A DNA stretch of 45,334 bases. It comes from Opitutales bacterium. GTDB taxonomy: Bacteria > Verrucomicrobiota > Verrucomicrobiia > Opitutales > JABSRG01. Position numbers and translations under genes: made by a program. The notes beneath the pieces are model-generated. The model saw nothing but the letters and a program-made list of their open reading frames with translations. It was not told where the DNA came from and made no database searches. The first letter of the stretch is position 1. Each line of letters opens with the position of its first letter. Location: assembly GCA_013215165.1 (NCBI GenBank), contig JABSRG010000023.1, positions 1 through 45,334 on the forward strand, written 5' to 3'. Shown here one piece after another: positions 1 to 8,228 of this stretch.

Positions 1-60
1 CTGACTTCCTTGATCGGAAGTCCGCCAGAGCCAACCACTTTTTAATTTTTTAGCGCATCC
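1..60. other. Window edge downstream of nhaC, small hairpin
   Basis: The only structure seen is a 6-bp hairpin (acttcc at 4-9, ggaagt at 16-21). It lies about 40 bases after the nhaC stop on the minus strand and could be the start of its terminator, but a T-tract would fall outside the window. Confidence 0.25.
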
Positions 61-1845
61 CTATGGGATGGCTGTGACCTTAGTTAAGGTTTCTTCTTCG
101 ACCCGACGTCCCACAATCCGGAGGACACTCCAAGCCATGACTGGGAATAGAGCGAAATAAACGAGGGCGCTCATGCCAGTGACCGCGACCAAAGTATAGC
201 CACACAGGCTCGCGATCACCATCGTCGTAACCGCATAGGGCAGTTGGGTCGCAACGTGGTGAAGATGATCGCTACCGGTTGCCAAAGAAGAAAGCACTGT
301 CGTATCTGAAATGGGACTGCAGTGATCGCCAAAAATTGCCCCGTCGAGCACCGCAGCCGCCGTAAGAATGAAAATGGCCATCTGAGATGGATTATCCATG
401 CCCAGCGTCCAAGCAAAGGGCAGCATGATCGGGATCATCACGCCCATCGTCCCCCAGCTAGTCCCCATAGCCATGGCCATACCGGCCGCCAGTATAAACG
501 TCAGCAACGGCACAGCGGCAAGCGGCAGCACATCACCCACCAGCGAAAGTAGATAGTAGCTCGTACCCAAGGCTTCGCAAATCGATTTCATCGCCCAAGC
601 CATAGGCAGAATGAAAAGCGTGACTGCCAGAGTCGGGATCGAGCCAGCATAGGCAAACACAGCTTCTCTCACTTTGAGTATGCGTTGAGCCACCGGCATC
701 GCGATAGCGAGCACGCCGCCAACGACCGCAGCCCAAAAGAGGATTAACGGCACACCAGGCCCCCCTTCCGGCAGACTCGGGTCGTAAACGGTGATACCGA
801 AAATATCGCGCAGCCCGGCAGCACTGAAAAATTCAGGATCAATCCCATCCCGAGCCAAACGACTCGCCCCCACATATAAGATGCCAGCAATGAGACAAAA
901 CATGACGGTCGCCAAGGGTAACGCAGCGTTGATCCAGCGGTAAGGCGTTCCTTCAGGTGGATCCAGTCGCTCACTATTTTCACGCAATAAAGGACGTGCA
1001 TTCTCTGCGATGATGGCACCTGTATCCCGCGCGCGTTGCTCTGCTTTGAGCATCGGACCAAAGTCCCGGCGCGTCATAATATTGATGAAGATAAAAATCA
1101 GCGTTCCCCAGCAATAGAAACGCACTGGAAGCATCTGGACAAAGATCTCATACCCTCCCGTTTCAAGTCCCAGCGATTGGGCTGTCGAACCAAGTAGCCA
1201 GACCTCAAAAGCGATCCAACTGGAAATCAACGCTAAGCCCGCAACCGGCGCCGTTGTAGAGTCGACAATATAAGCAAGCTTTTCGCGCGAGATACGGAAA
1301 CGATCTGTAAGAGTCCGCATCGTTTGACCGACCACGACCGTATTGGAATAATCATCAAAAAAGATCATTAGGCCCGCACCGAATGTCGCCATTTTTGCAG
1401 AACGCGAGCTCTTGGCCACACGCATAAAGATCGCTGCTAATCCCTGAATACCCCCGCTTTTATAGAGCACGTGAAACATACCCACGAGGGCGAATAGAAA
1501 TCCAAAAATATAGAGTGAGAACTGCCCAAGTATATTGGCTATCAAAAACTCGCGAATCGAAGCCGGGACAAAGACCACCGGGTTCACACCAAATTGAAGC
1601 ATCGCACCGGTGACGAATGCCAGACTGAGCGCGCCCACCAGGGAACGGAAACCAATAGCAAAAACCACGGCTACCAATGGTGGCAGCAATGAGCTCCAGT
1701 GCCCCTGTCCCTCAGTAACTCCATCAGGAATCTCGCCCGTTGGGATAGAGGCCAAGATGACACAGATTCCTGTCAGAGCCAGTATACTGATAACCCATCG
1801 AACTGGCTGAACCCATAGGTTTACTTTTGTCTGCGATTGAGACAT
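61..1845 (-). CDS. nhaC: Na+/H+ antiporter, NhaC family
   Basis: This 594-residue polytopic inner-membrane protein would exchange Na+ for H+ (or a coupled organic ion). Long hydrophobic segments run the whole length, and it has the glycine/aspartate-rich NhaC features: MIFFDDYSNTVVVGQTMR in the first third, GTSWGTMGVMIPI and then DGAIFGDHCSPISDTTVLSS near the C-terminus. The length is within, or slightly above, the usual range. An ATG 15 codons upstream (1890) is possible, but the extra residues (MQSVALYIKQID) look unlike a family N-terminus and neither ATG has a clear ribosome binding site. It lies downstream of ggt on the same strand, separated by a long hairpin. The substrate beyond Na+/H+ cannot be told from sequence. 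Confidence 0.9.
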   Translation of the reverse strand: MSQSQTKVNLWVQPVRWVISILALTGICVILASIPTGEIPDGVTEGQGHWSSLLPPLVAVVFAIGFRSLVGALSLAFVTGAMLQFGVNPVVFVPASIREFLIANILGQFSLYIFGFLFALVGMFHVLYKSGGIQGLAAIFMRVAKSSRSAKMATFGAGLMIFFDDYSNTVVVGQTMRTLTDRFRISREKLAYIVDSTTAPVAGLALISSWIAFEVWLLGSTAQSLGLETGGYEIFVQMLPVRFYCWGTLIFIFINIMTRRDFGPMLKAEQRARDTGAIIAENARPLLRENSERLDPPEGTPYRWINAALPLATVMFCLIAGILYVGASRLARDGIDPEFFSAAGLRDIFGITVYDPSLPEGGPGVPLILFWAAVVGGVLAIAMPVAQRILKVREAVFAYAGSIPTLAVTLFILPMAWAMKSICEALGTSYYLLSLVGDVLPLAAVPLLTFILAAGMAMAMGTSWGTMGVMIPIMLPFAWTLGMDNPSQMAIFILTAAAVLDGAIFGDHCSPISDTTVLSSLATGSDHLHHVATQLPYAVTTMVIASLCGYTLVAVTGMSALVYFALFPVMAWSVLRIVGRRVEEETLTKVTAIP

Positions 1846-1931
1846 TAGATCTGTATCAATCTGTTTTATATACAGCGCAACACTTTGCATTAATATTTAC
1901 TGTAATCGGTTCACAAATATCCCATAATTTT

Positions 1932-1994
1932 GACCAGTAGAGTAGAGAGCAACAAGTTGGCGAAAGCCACTTGTTGCTCTCTACTCTACTGGTC
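1932..1994. repeat. Long near-perfect hairpin with GAAA loop
   Basis: A 26-bp perfect inverted repeat has arms at 1932-1957 and 1969-1994. A further 3 bp (ggc 1959-1961, gcc 1966-1968) close a GAAA tetraloop, with a single unpaired T at 1957 or 1958. It sits between the ggt stop (2059) and the nhaC start (1845). Neither strand has a T-run right after the stem, so it is not a typical intrinsic terminator. It may still stop or protect the ggt transcript, or be a REP-like or miniature palindromic element. Confidence 0.85.
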
Positions 1995-2058
1995 CAGGAA
2001 AAATTAGAGTTCCTATGGGATGACTGTGTATTCGATTCAGTAAATGGCCTCAAACTGC

Positions 2059-3798
2059 TCAAGGAATCCCCACAGTCAGGGCATTTTCGCGACGGGTATC
2101 GGAGGCACCATAGAAGATACCATCGATGAGCATGATACTCTGGGTACTACCCGAAGCAGAGCTGCTCTCTTTAACGGTGTGACCCATGGCTTCCAGGAGG
2201 CGGCGGGTATCGTAATTAAGGGTCTTTTCAACCCCGAGGGCATCAGGAAGCCATTGGTGGTGAATTCGTGGAGCCGACGTGGCTTCCGCGATGTTCAGTT
2301 CGTGATCAATGACGTTCATGATCACTTGCATCACGACAGTGATGATGCGTGAGCCCCCGGGTGATCCAGTGACCAGGTGCGCTTTGCCATCTTTCAACAC
2401 AATAACGGGCGTCATCGAACTGAGCATGCGTTTGCCGGGCTCGATAGCGTTAGCCTCTGCCCCAATGAGCCCAAAGGCATCCGCTGTGCCGGGCTTGGCC
2501 GCGAAATTACCCATGTTGTTGTTATAGAGAAAACCCAAGCCCTTAGCCGCGATCCCATTTCCATAGCTGAAACGGAGTGTCGTGGTACAGGAGACGGCAT
2601 TTCCTTTAGCATCGACGACAGAATAGTGCGTGGTCTCCGGGCTTTCATTAAAGGGATGAGGGTCGCTCGGGCCCAGGTCAGCGCTGACCCTCGCCGAATC
2701 TATTGGGATGCTAGAGCGTAGATCCGCGGCGTAGGCCTTCGAGGTGAGTCCAGCCATCGGCACATCTACAAAGTCTGTATCACCCAAAAACCTCGACCGA
2801 TCGGCATAGGCGCTGCGCATCGCTTCAGCCATAAGGTGTATGGTCTGCGCTGTATTATGCCCATATTCCGAGATGGGATAGCCCTCAAGGATGTTGAGCA
2901 TTTGAATGAGATGCACACCACCTGAACTTGACGGAGGCATCGATTGGATTGTGTAACCCCGATAATCCCCTTCCACCACCGGACGCCAGGCTACTTCATA
3001 GTCTTTGAGATCCTTAAGGGAAATTAGCCCCCCATGGGCAGCCATGTCCTCAGCGATTTTTTCAGCGATATCACCTGTATAGAACGCATCAGGCCCCGCA
3101 TCTGAGAGGGTTTGGAGCGTCTGTGCCAGATCGGGAAGTTTAAGCGTGGTTCCCACCGCCGGCACTTCATTGCCGGTGCCGTAATAGAGCTCTTGAGTGT
3201 AGCTACTCTTAGACAAACGCTCCTGAGCACGCTTTAAATTGTAGTGGAGGTCTTGGGTGACTGTGAAGCCATCGCGGGCGAGTATAAGCGCGGGTTCGAT
3301 CACCTCGCGCCATGACATAGAACCATAACGCTCGAGTGCCGCTTGCATCCCTCTAACCGTTCCTGGGACTCCAGCAGACAGATAACTAAAGTTAACCGAT
3401 TGGCGGTCCACATTGCCCTAGCTATCGAGATACATGTCACGAGACGCAGCCGCTGGCGCCGTCTCACGGTGATCCAATGCCCATGTTTCTCCCGACTCGG
3501 CATCGTGTATGAGCATGAATCCTCCCCCACCTAGGTTGCCTGCTCGGGGCAGCGTCACCGACAAAACAAAGCCAGCAGCCACTGCAGCGTCGACCGCATT
3601 GCCCCCTTTCTTCAATACTTCAGCAGCGGCTTCGGTTGCGTAGAAATTTTGCGTCGACACCATACCCTCATAGCCCACGACCGGTTTGAAGATCGAAGAG
3701 GTTTCATAGATCGGATCTCGACCAGACTGAGCGAAAGCACCGAATTGGGACAGAATCAAAATGCTTAAGCAGCCATGCAAAAGAGCCTTCATATTCAA
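2059..3798 (-). pseudogene. ggt: Gamma-glutamyltransferase with in-frame TAG
   Basis: This would be a periplasmic gamma-glutamyltransferase, an Ntn-hydrolase that cleaves gamma-glutamyl bonds of glutathione and releases or transfers glutamate. The 579-codon frame starts at ATG 3798 with a signal peptide (KALLHGCLSILILSQFGAFA). It keeps KKGGNAVDAAVAAGF, then NLGGGGF, the self-cleavage and nucleophile motif TTHYSVVD near codon 389, and the oxyanion/substrate motif TGSPGGSRII near the C-terminus. One TAG at 3418-3420 (codon 127) splits it inside the conserved DMYLD-S-stop-GN segment; the frame continues without any indel, and the family often has Gln or a charged residue there. The downstream piece alone could start at GTG 3411 but would lack the signal peptide and the large-subunit N-terminus. 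It may be a recent pseudogene, a base error, or a readthrough gene. Confidence 0.85.
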
Positions 3799-4049
3799 CC
3801 TCCATGCGAAAAGTGCGCCAGAATGGGCATCGGGGTATCAAATTTTGAGCTTAGATCATACGCGTGGAGTGATGGCGACAGCCATTGCTTGACTTGAACT
3901 TTGATCCGTTCGAAGGCAATCGCTCTCGCGATCACCCTACAAAACATGAGTATGCCCCGCACTTCTGGTCACACCCCAATAAGAAATCTTCAGATAATCA
4001 GCCATTGACACGCTCTTAGACCAGATATTTCCTCCACAAATCTTTTTAT
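3799..4049. other. Intergenic region, ggt / tRNA-His
   Basis: This divergent spacer holds the presumed ggt promoter on the minus strand and the tRNA-His promoter on the plus strand. No open frame with coding character was seen. Confidence 0.4.
4005..4031 (+). promoter_or_regulatory. Candidate sigma-70-type promoter of tRNA-His
   Basis: A consensus -35 box TTGACA (4005-4010) is followed after 15 bases by TATTTC (4026-4031), a weak -10. The position, about 20 bases before the tRNA, fits, but the spacing is short. Confidence 0.35.
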
Positions 4050-4127
4050 GGTGGTCGTAGCTCAGCTGGTTAGAGCACCTGATTGTGGTTCAGGGGGTCG
4101 CCGGTTCGAATCCGGTCTTCCACCCCA
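4050..4127 (+). tRNA. tRNA-His (GTG), CCA encoded
   Basis: The cloverleaf is readable: D stem 4060-4063/4073-4076, anticodon stem 4078-4082/4090-4094 with anticodon GTG at 4085-4087, and T stem 4100-4104/4112-4116 with loop ttcgaat. The extra 5' G (-1) typical of tRNA-His is encoded at 4050, and CCA is encoded at 4125-4127. The acceptor stem is odd: T4055 faces T4119 and C4056 faces T4118, leaving two adjacent mismatches between good pairs. Confidence 0.93.
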
Positions 4128-4171
4128 TTTTAATTTGATGGAATCGGGTCTACGCCAGAGGTCAGCTTTGG

Positions 4172-4924
4172 TCAAAAATCATATTTAAGGCTAACCACAG
4201 CATAGGTGACATCCTCATCAGTCAGCTCGTCTGATAGCGAAAATTGATGATAGACTGCCGAAGCCAGTGAGAGGCTTTCAATAATCTCAAACTGGGTATC
4301 CAATCCAACGGTGACATGAGTCCACGCGTTGATACCCCCAAGTCCGTCCCTGTAGGCGATATCCGCAAAGAAACCGATAGGTGCTGGAATGCTTTCAAAC
4401 TCAAAACTCTTAGAAATTGCGAATTGGTGCCAGAAATCCGCATCAGCGATGGTGTCGCCGATTCCGTGCTCGGCGGCTATCTTATAGGAAGGCACCCATC
4501 CACCAGGAAGTAATTTGGGGAACTTGAGAGACAGCTCCCATTCATGGTAGTTGGGGTAGACGCTTCCTCCATTGTGATGATGGTGATACACCCAGCCCAT
4601 GCCATAATTGACCTGGAAAGCCTCGCCGTCGAAAACTGTGTTCCCGTATCCGATCTTGTAATCGATTCGCTCTTTTGCCGCAAACTCTCCGCCCAATGCA
4701 CTGCGGTGGGCTACAGTAATGCCTAAGCCCGTGTCTCCAATGTTGAGATGGACCGACTGAAGGAGCGCGGCTTCGTCGCCATAATATTTGCCTCCTTTAT
4801 CCATGAGGCGACTCATGTATGTTACATCAGCAGATCCGTTCAGATCGATATCCACAGCGCGCGCAGCTTGGATAAGAAATAGGATCGATGTTACAAGGCA
4901 GATAGTCGGCAGGTCTAGTTTCAT
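4172..4924 (-). CDS. Outer-membrane beta-barrel protein, function unknown
   Basis: This 250-residue protein has a signal peptide (hydrophobic core ICLVTSILFLIQAARA) followed by alternating strands rich in Tyr, Gly and Asp. It ends in AVVSLKYDF, the terminal-Phe strand recognised by the BAM machinery. It resembles small putative porins of the TorF/Gcw_chp type (strand pattern VDIDLNGSADVTYMSRLMDK after the signal). A His-rich spot (YHHHHNGG, about residue 113) could bind metal, but this is not established. It is monocistronic, with a perfect 12-bp palindrome 42 bases upstream. The substrate is unknown. Confidence 0.7.
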   Translation of the reverse strand: MKLDLPTICLVTSILFLIQAARAVDIDLNGSADVTYMSRLMDKGGKYYGDEAALLQSVHLNIGDTGLGITVAHRSALGGEFAAKERIDYKIGYGNTVFDGEAFQVNYGMGWVYHHHHNGGSVYPNYHEWELSLKFPKLLPGGWVPSYKIAAEHGIGDTIADADFWHQFAISKSFEFESIPAPIGFFADIAYRDGLGGINAWTHVTVGLDTQFEIIESLSLASAVYHQFSLSDELTDEDVTYAVVSLKYDF

Positions 4925-4965
4925 GACATTAATTGATTAATTAGTACCTCGAATAAGGCCCCACG

Positions 4966-4977
4966 TAGGTCGACCTA
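4966..4977. promoter_or_regulatory. 12-bp palindrome upstream of the barrel gene
   Basis: TAGGTCGACCTA is a perfect palindrome 42 bases upstream of the barrel start codon at 4924. It is placed as an operator would be, but chance is not excluded and no regulator is known. Confidence 0.25.
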
Positions 4978-5039
4978 GACGCGCCAAAATGTAATATATT
5001 AACCAGATCGATACTTAACTCCCGATCTGCCATGTACAC

Positions 5040-5070
5040 AAAAAACGGACCCCAACAAAATCAGGGCCCG
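5040..5070 (-). terminator. Intrinsic terminator of the sugar operon
   Basis: Read on the minus strand, CGGGCCC (5070-5064) pairs with GGGTCCG (5052-5046) over 7 bp including one G-U, with an 11-base loop. Six T follow (5045-5040). It lies 25 bases after the stop of the last operon gene. Confidence 0.85.
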
Positions 5071-5094
5071 CCAAAAAGCTATACTCTCAAGATC

Positions 5095-5877
5095 TCAGCT
5101 CAACAGATCACTGAGGTAAGCATAACTCGTTGCGATTGAATCAAAGGGATCTCCATCACACGTGTCTTGCTCTACAATAACATACTTGGTGCCAGCCTCT
5201 GACGCTGCCTGTAGGATGCCAGGGATGTCCAGATTGCCCTCACCGATCTCGCAATAATCAGGGTCTTTATTTCCTTTGATTTTGTAGTCTTTAAGATGAA
5301 GTACGGGGAGTCTTCCCGTTAGTTTCTTGCACCAAGCAGCTGGGCTCTGACCTCCCAACTGGACCCAGTATGTATCGATCTCTCCTTGTAAATTAGCAGA
5401 GGTAGTTTCGGCATACAGATATTCCAAAATCGTCGATTTTGACCCAGGAAATTTGCGGAATTCCATAGCATGGTTGTGATACATGAGCACTTTACCCTGC
5501 TCCGACAAAACCTTCCCCGCACGCTCGAGATCTTGGGCAAATTTTTCGATTGATGAACGATCGTCCAGATCTACTTCAGCCGGATAAGGATAAGCTGTAT
5601 AGCGGCATCCCAAACGCTTAAGGCGTTCTGCTACCAGTTCGGGCTCGTTAATTATATCGAGGGCTGGCTCATGCGTCGCTACGATCTTCAGATCATTCTC
5701 AGAACACAGTTCAACAAGTGCTTCTGGCTCGATTAAATCCTTAGCGATCCCACTAATTTGGACATTCTGATAGCCGATATCAGCGACACGCTTCAGGGAG
5801 TCTTTGAGATCTGGAAGCGTTCGCTGATATTCCCGCGTGGTGTAAAGGGTTAGGCCAATTTGATCTAGTGTTATCAT
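5095..5877 (-). CDS. Sugar phosphate isomerase/epimerase (TIM barrel)
   Basis: This 260-residue protein belongs to the xylose isomerase-like TIM-barrel (AP endonuclease 2) superfamily, whose members isomerise, epimerise or dehydrate sugars and inositols using a divalent metal. Diagnostic pieces are VATHEPALDI (metal/His strand), VLMYHNHAMEFRKF, the acidic residue in LQGEIDTYWVQLGG, VLHLKDYKI with the metal-binding His, EIGEGNLDIPGIL, and KYVIVEQDTCDGDPF with the conserved Glu. It is the last gene of a three-gene operon with two Gfo/Idh/MocA dehydrogenases, only 5 bases after the upstream stop, so it probably acts on a keto-sugar or keto-inositol made by them. The exact substrate cannot be told. 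Confidence 0.88.
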   Translation of the reverse strand: MITLDQIGLTLYTTREYQRTLPDLKDSLKRVADIGYQNVQISGIAKDLIEPEALVELCSENDLKIVATHEPALDIINEPELVAERLKRLGCRYTAYPYPAEVDLDDRSSIEKFAQDLERAGKVLSEQGKVLMYHNHAMEFRKFPGSKSTILEYLYAETTSANLQGEIDTYWVQLGGQSPAAWCKKLTGRLPVLHLKDYKIKGNKDPDYCEIGEGNLDIPGILQAASEAGTKYVIVEQDTCDGDPFDSIATSYAYLSDLLS

Positions 5878-5882
5878 AGCAT

Positions 5883-6974
5883 CTAAGAGGATCGACTTTC
5901 GTCAGCAAACTTTTGGGCAAGCATAGAAAGCTCAGCTGCCTTGAACACATAGTCTTGGTCCATCGCGTGCTCGGTCCGATTTAAACAATCCAGGACAAAC
6001 TGACCGTAAAATGGATAGCCGATACGCCCTTTACATGGAATTCTGTGCTCACCTTTGTGGTCACACAAGTAGATGATTTGTTTTTCGTGAGGATCTGTTG
6101 CTAGGTCGGTGTATTTCCGAATTTCAATTGATCCCTCAGTCCCAAGGACAAACACTCGGCCATCTCCAAATGCCCGCACTCCGTCAGCAGAAAACCAGTC
6201 GATACGTGTATAGCAAGATACTCCATTACTGAGAGTCAGCGACGCCTCACCAAAGTCCTCTAAACCGGGCTTATCGGGATTCTCAAAGTTGTCGACACGG
6301 GCGTAATTAATCGTGGCGTCTCGAGCACCTCCATAAGCTAAAAACTGTTCGAATTGGTGAGAGCCTATGTCAGTCAAGATTCCGCCATACTTTTCTTTAT
6401 CAAAAAACCAATCCGGTCGGAGGTTCTTGTTCAAGGTATGTGGCGCTAAAATCAACACCTGCAAGACTCTGCCGATGGCTCCTTGGTTGATCAAATCCGT
6501 AGCATGCCAAGCAGACTCGGTGTGTAGACGCTCAGAAAAGTCACAGAAATACTTTTTCTTCGTATCCGCGACCACTTTTCTGACCTCCTCAAGCTGCTCC
6601 AATGTCGTAAATGGAGACTTGTCTGTGTAATAATCCTTGCCGGCTTGCATTACTTGAATCCCGATCGATGAGCGCTCGCTCGGGACCGCAGCGGCAGTGA
6701 CCAGATGAACCTCAGGGTCTTCCAATATCTGCTCAAAACTGGAAGCTCGAGCGACTTCTGGGTGTTTCTCAAGAAATTGATCTAGCTTTTTCGGATCTGG
6801 ATCCCACGCCCACTTGCACACGCCGCCCGCATCACGCAGACCATTAGTTTGACCGTTAATATGACCGTGGTCAAAAAACGCAGCGGCAAAGATAAATTCA
6901 CCCGTCTCGACTACGGGCTCAGGCTTCTCAGCCTTGGGTGCCCGCATCATTCCTTTCATGTCGTCATCACTCAT
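5883..6974 (-). CDS. Gfo/Idh/MocA family oxidoreductase, atypical
   Basis: This 363-residue NAD(P)-dependent dehydrogenase-type protein has an N-terminal Rossmann-like half and a C-terminal half with ILTDIGSHQFEQFLAYGGA, the family helix that carries the catalytic His. It is atypical: a 25-residue leader precedes the first strand, the dinucleotide loop lacks the usual GxGxxG (AAAFFDHGHINGQTNG instead), and the EKP motif reads DKSP (118-121). It therefore may bind the cofactor differently. It is the middle gene of the operon, 8 bases after the upstream stop and 5 before the isomerase. Start at ATG 6974. Confidence 0.85.
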   Translation of the reverse strand: MSDDDMKGMMRAPKAEKPEPVVETGEFIFAAAFFDHGHINGQTNGLRDAGGVCKWAWDPDPKKLDQFLEKHPEVARASSFEQILEDPEVHLVTAAAVPSERSSIGIQVMQAGKDYYTDKSPFTTLEQLEEVRKVVADTKKKYFCDFSERLHTESAWHATDLINQGAIGRVLQVLILAPHTLNKNLRPDWFFDKEKYGGILTDIGSHQFEQFLAYGGARDATINYARVDNFENPDKPGLEDFGEASLTLSNGVSCYTRIDWFSADGVRAFGDGRVFVLGTEGSIEIRKYTDLATDPHEKQIIYLCDHKGEHRIPCKGRIGYPFYGQFVLDCLNRTEHAMDQDYVFKAAELSMLAQKFADESRSS

Positions 6975-6982
6975 AATAATTT

Positions 6983-8158
6983 CTATGCGCCTCCAAACGA
7001 GTTCTCAAAATCTGCACTGCTTGCAGCATTTTTATTCACCTTCTTCTCAAACGTCGATTCATCGATTTTGCGCTGAAGTTCAGCGACATAAGCCTCACCG
7101 TCCAGAGGAAGTTCTACCGTCTGGTCGGTAAAGCTAGAGTAAAGCATCGCATTACATAGTTCGACAGCATCACGGCCCTCTGAGGCCGGTGCTATCAGGT
7201 CTTCGCCTTTTAGAATAGCCTCGGCGAAATTCTTTAGGATCCCGACATGTTGCTCGCCCTTACCTTTTACCGGAATGTCTATGTTCCAGACTCCCGGGCG
7301 CGTAAATCCTCCGGGTTCGTTATTAATATGCTCCTGAACGCTCGTTTCCGTGCGCGTCCAGCGGATGCCGCTTACTCCGGTTTCGATTACAACCTTGCCT
7401 CGATCCGCCGCGATTTCCAGTCGGTTGGTTCCAGGTGCCTCTCCTGTCGTCGTAATGAAAACGCCCGTAGCGCCATTTGGAAACTCCATGTAGGCCGTTG
7501 CAGAATCTTCGGTCTCAATGTCGTGAAATTTGCCATACTGGCAAAAGGCGCGAACTCTCTCAGGCTTACCAAATAGCCAGCAGAGCAAATCAAGCTGATG
7601 CGGACACTGATTCATCAATACAGCTCCGCCTTCACCTTTCCAAGTCGCTTTCCAGCCAGCTCCATCATAATAACTTTGCGTGCGGTACCAGTCTGTAATG
7701 ATCCAGTTAACCCGCCGGACTTCGCCCAGTTCCCCACTCTGAATCAATTTGCGTAATTTCACATAATGAGGGTCGGTACGTTGATTCAGCATCGCTGCAA
7801 ATACTTGATTTGTATCTCTGTGGGCGGCTAACAGCTGGTCGCAATCTGCGATGTGCACGGACACAGGTTTTTCCACGATCACGTGCAGGCCAGCGTCGAG
7901 GGCTTGGATGCCGACAGTCGTGTGTGCAAAGTGAGGGGTGGCGATGATGACGGCGTCAACTTCGCCCGACTCAAACATCTCCTTTGGGTCTGTGAAACGT
8001 GCAAACTCTTCGTAATTTGCAAGGCGTTCTTCATCTGCATCGCAAACAGCGGCGAGTTCCAATTGAGGAACTTCCCCAGCCTTTAATTTGTTGGCATGAT
8101 TCACCCCCATGGCACCCATCCCCACTATTCCAAATCGAACGGTTTTCTTTTCTTCCAT
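6983..8158 (-). CDS. Gfo/Idh/MocA family oxidoreductase
   Basis: This 391-residue protein is a canonical NAD(P)-dependent sugar or inositol dehydrogenase. The dinucleotide motif GIVGMGAMG is at residues 10-18, the EKP motif at 96-98 (HVIVEKPVS), and the C-terminal domain has NQCPHQLDLLCWLFGKP with the catalytic His. The ATG at 8158 was chosen over a TTG five codons upstream because the family starts just before the first beta strand. It is the first gene of the operon and divergent from the AraC gene, which likely controls it. No transporter gene accompanies it. Confidence 0.9.
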   Translation of the reverse strand: MEEKKTVRFGIVGMGAMGVNHANKLKAGEVPQLELAAVCDADEERLANYEEFARFTDPKEMFESGEVDAVIIATPHFAHTTVGIQALDAGLHVIVEKPVSVHIADCDQLLAAHRDTNQVFAAMLNQRTDPHYVKLRKLIQSGELGEVRRVNWIITDWYRTQSYYDGAGWKATWKGEGGAVLMNQCPHQLDLLCWLFGKPERVRAFCQYGKFHDIETEDSATAYMEFPNGATGVFITTTGEAPGTNRLEIAADRGKVVIETGVSGIRWTRTETSVQEHINNEPGGFTRPGVWNIDIPVKGKGEQHVGILKNFAEAILKGEDLIAPASEGRDAVELCNAMLYSSFTDQTVELPLDGEAYVAELQRKIDESTFEKKVNKNAASSADFENSFGGA

Positions 8159-8228
8159 CCCACTAAGATACAATAGTACACCTAATATTTAGAATGGATT
8201 CACATGCTATTTTTTGCATTATTGAATC
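8159..8228. promoter_or_regulatory. Divergent promoter region, sugar operon / AraC
   Basis: This 70-base A+T-rich spacer between divergent starts must hold both promoters. A short inverted pair (atgc ... gcat around 8203-8219) is visible, but no convincing AraC-type direct repeat was seen. Confidence 0.4.

Noticed and set aside
59-2027. Repeat cctatgggatg(g/a)ctgtg at 59-75 and about 2013-2029
   Set aside because: Only 16-17 bases with one mismatch; the first lies in the nhaC 3' end and there is no further similarity, so chance is likely.
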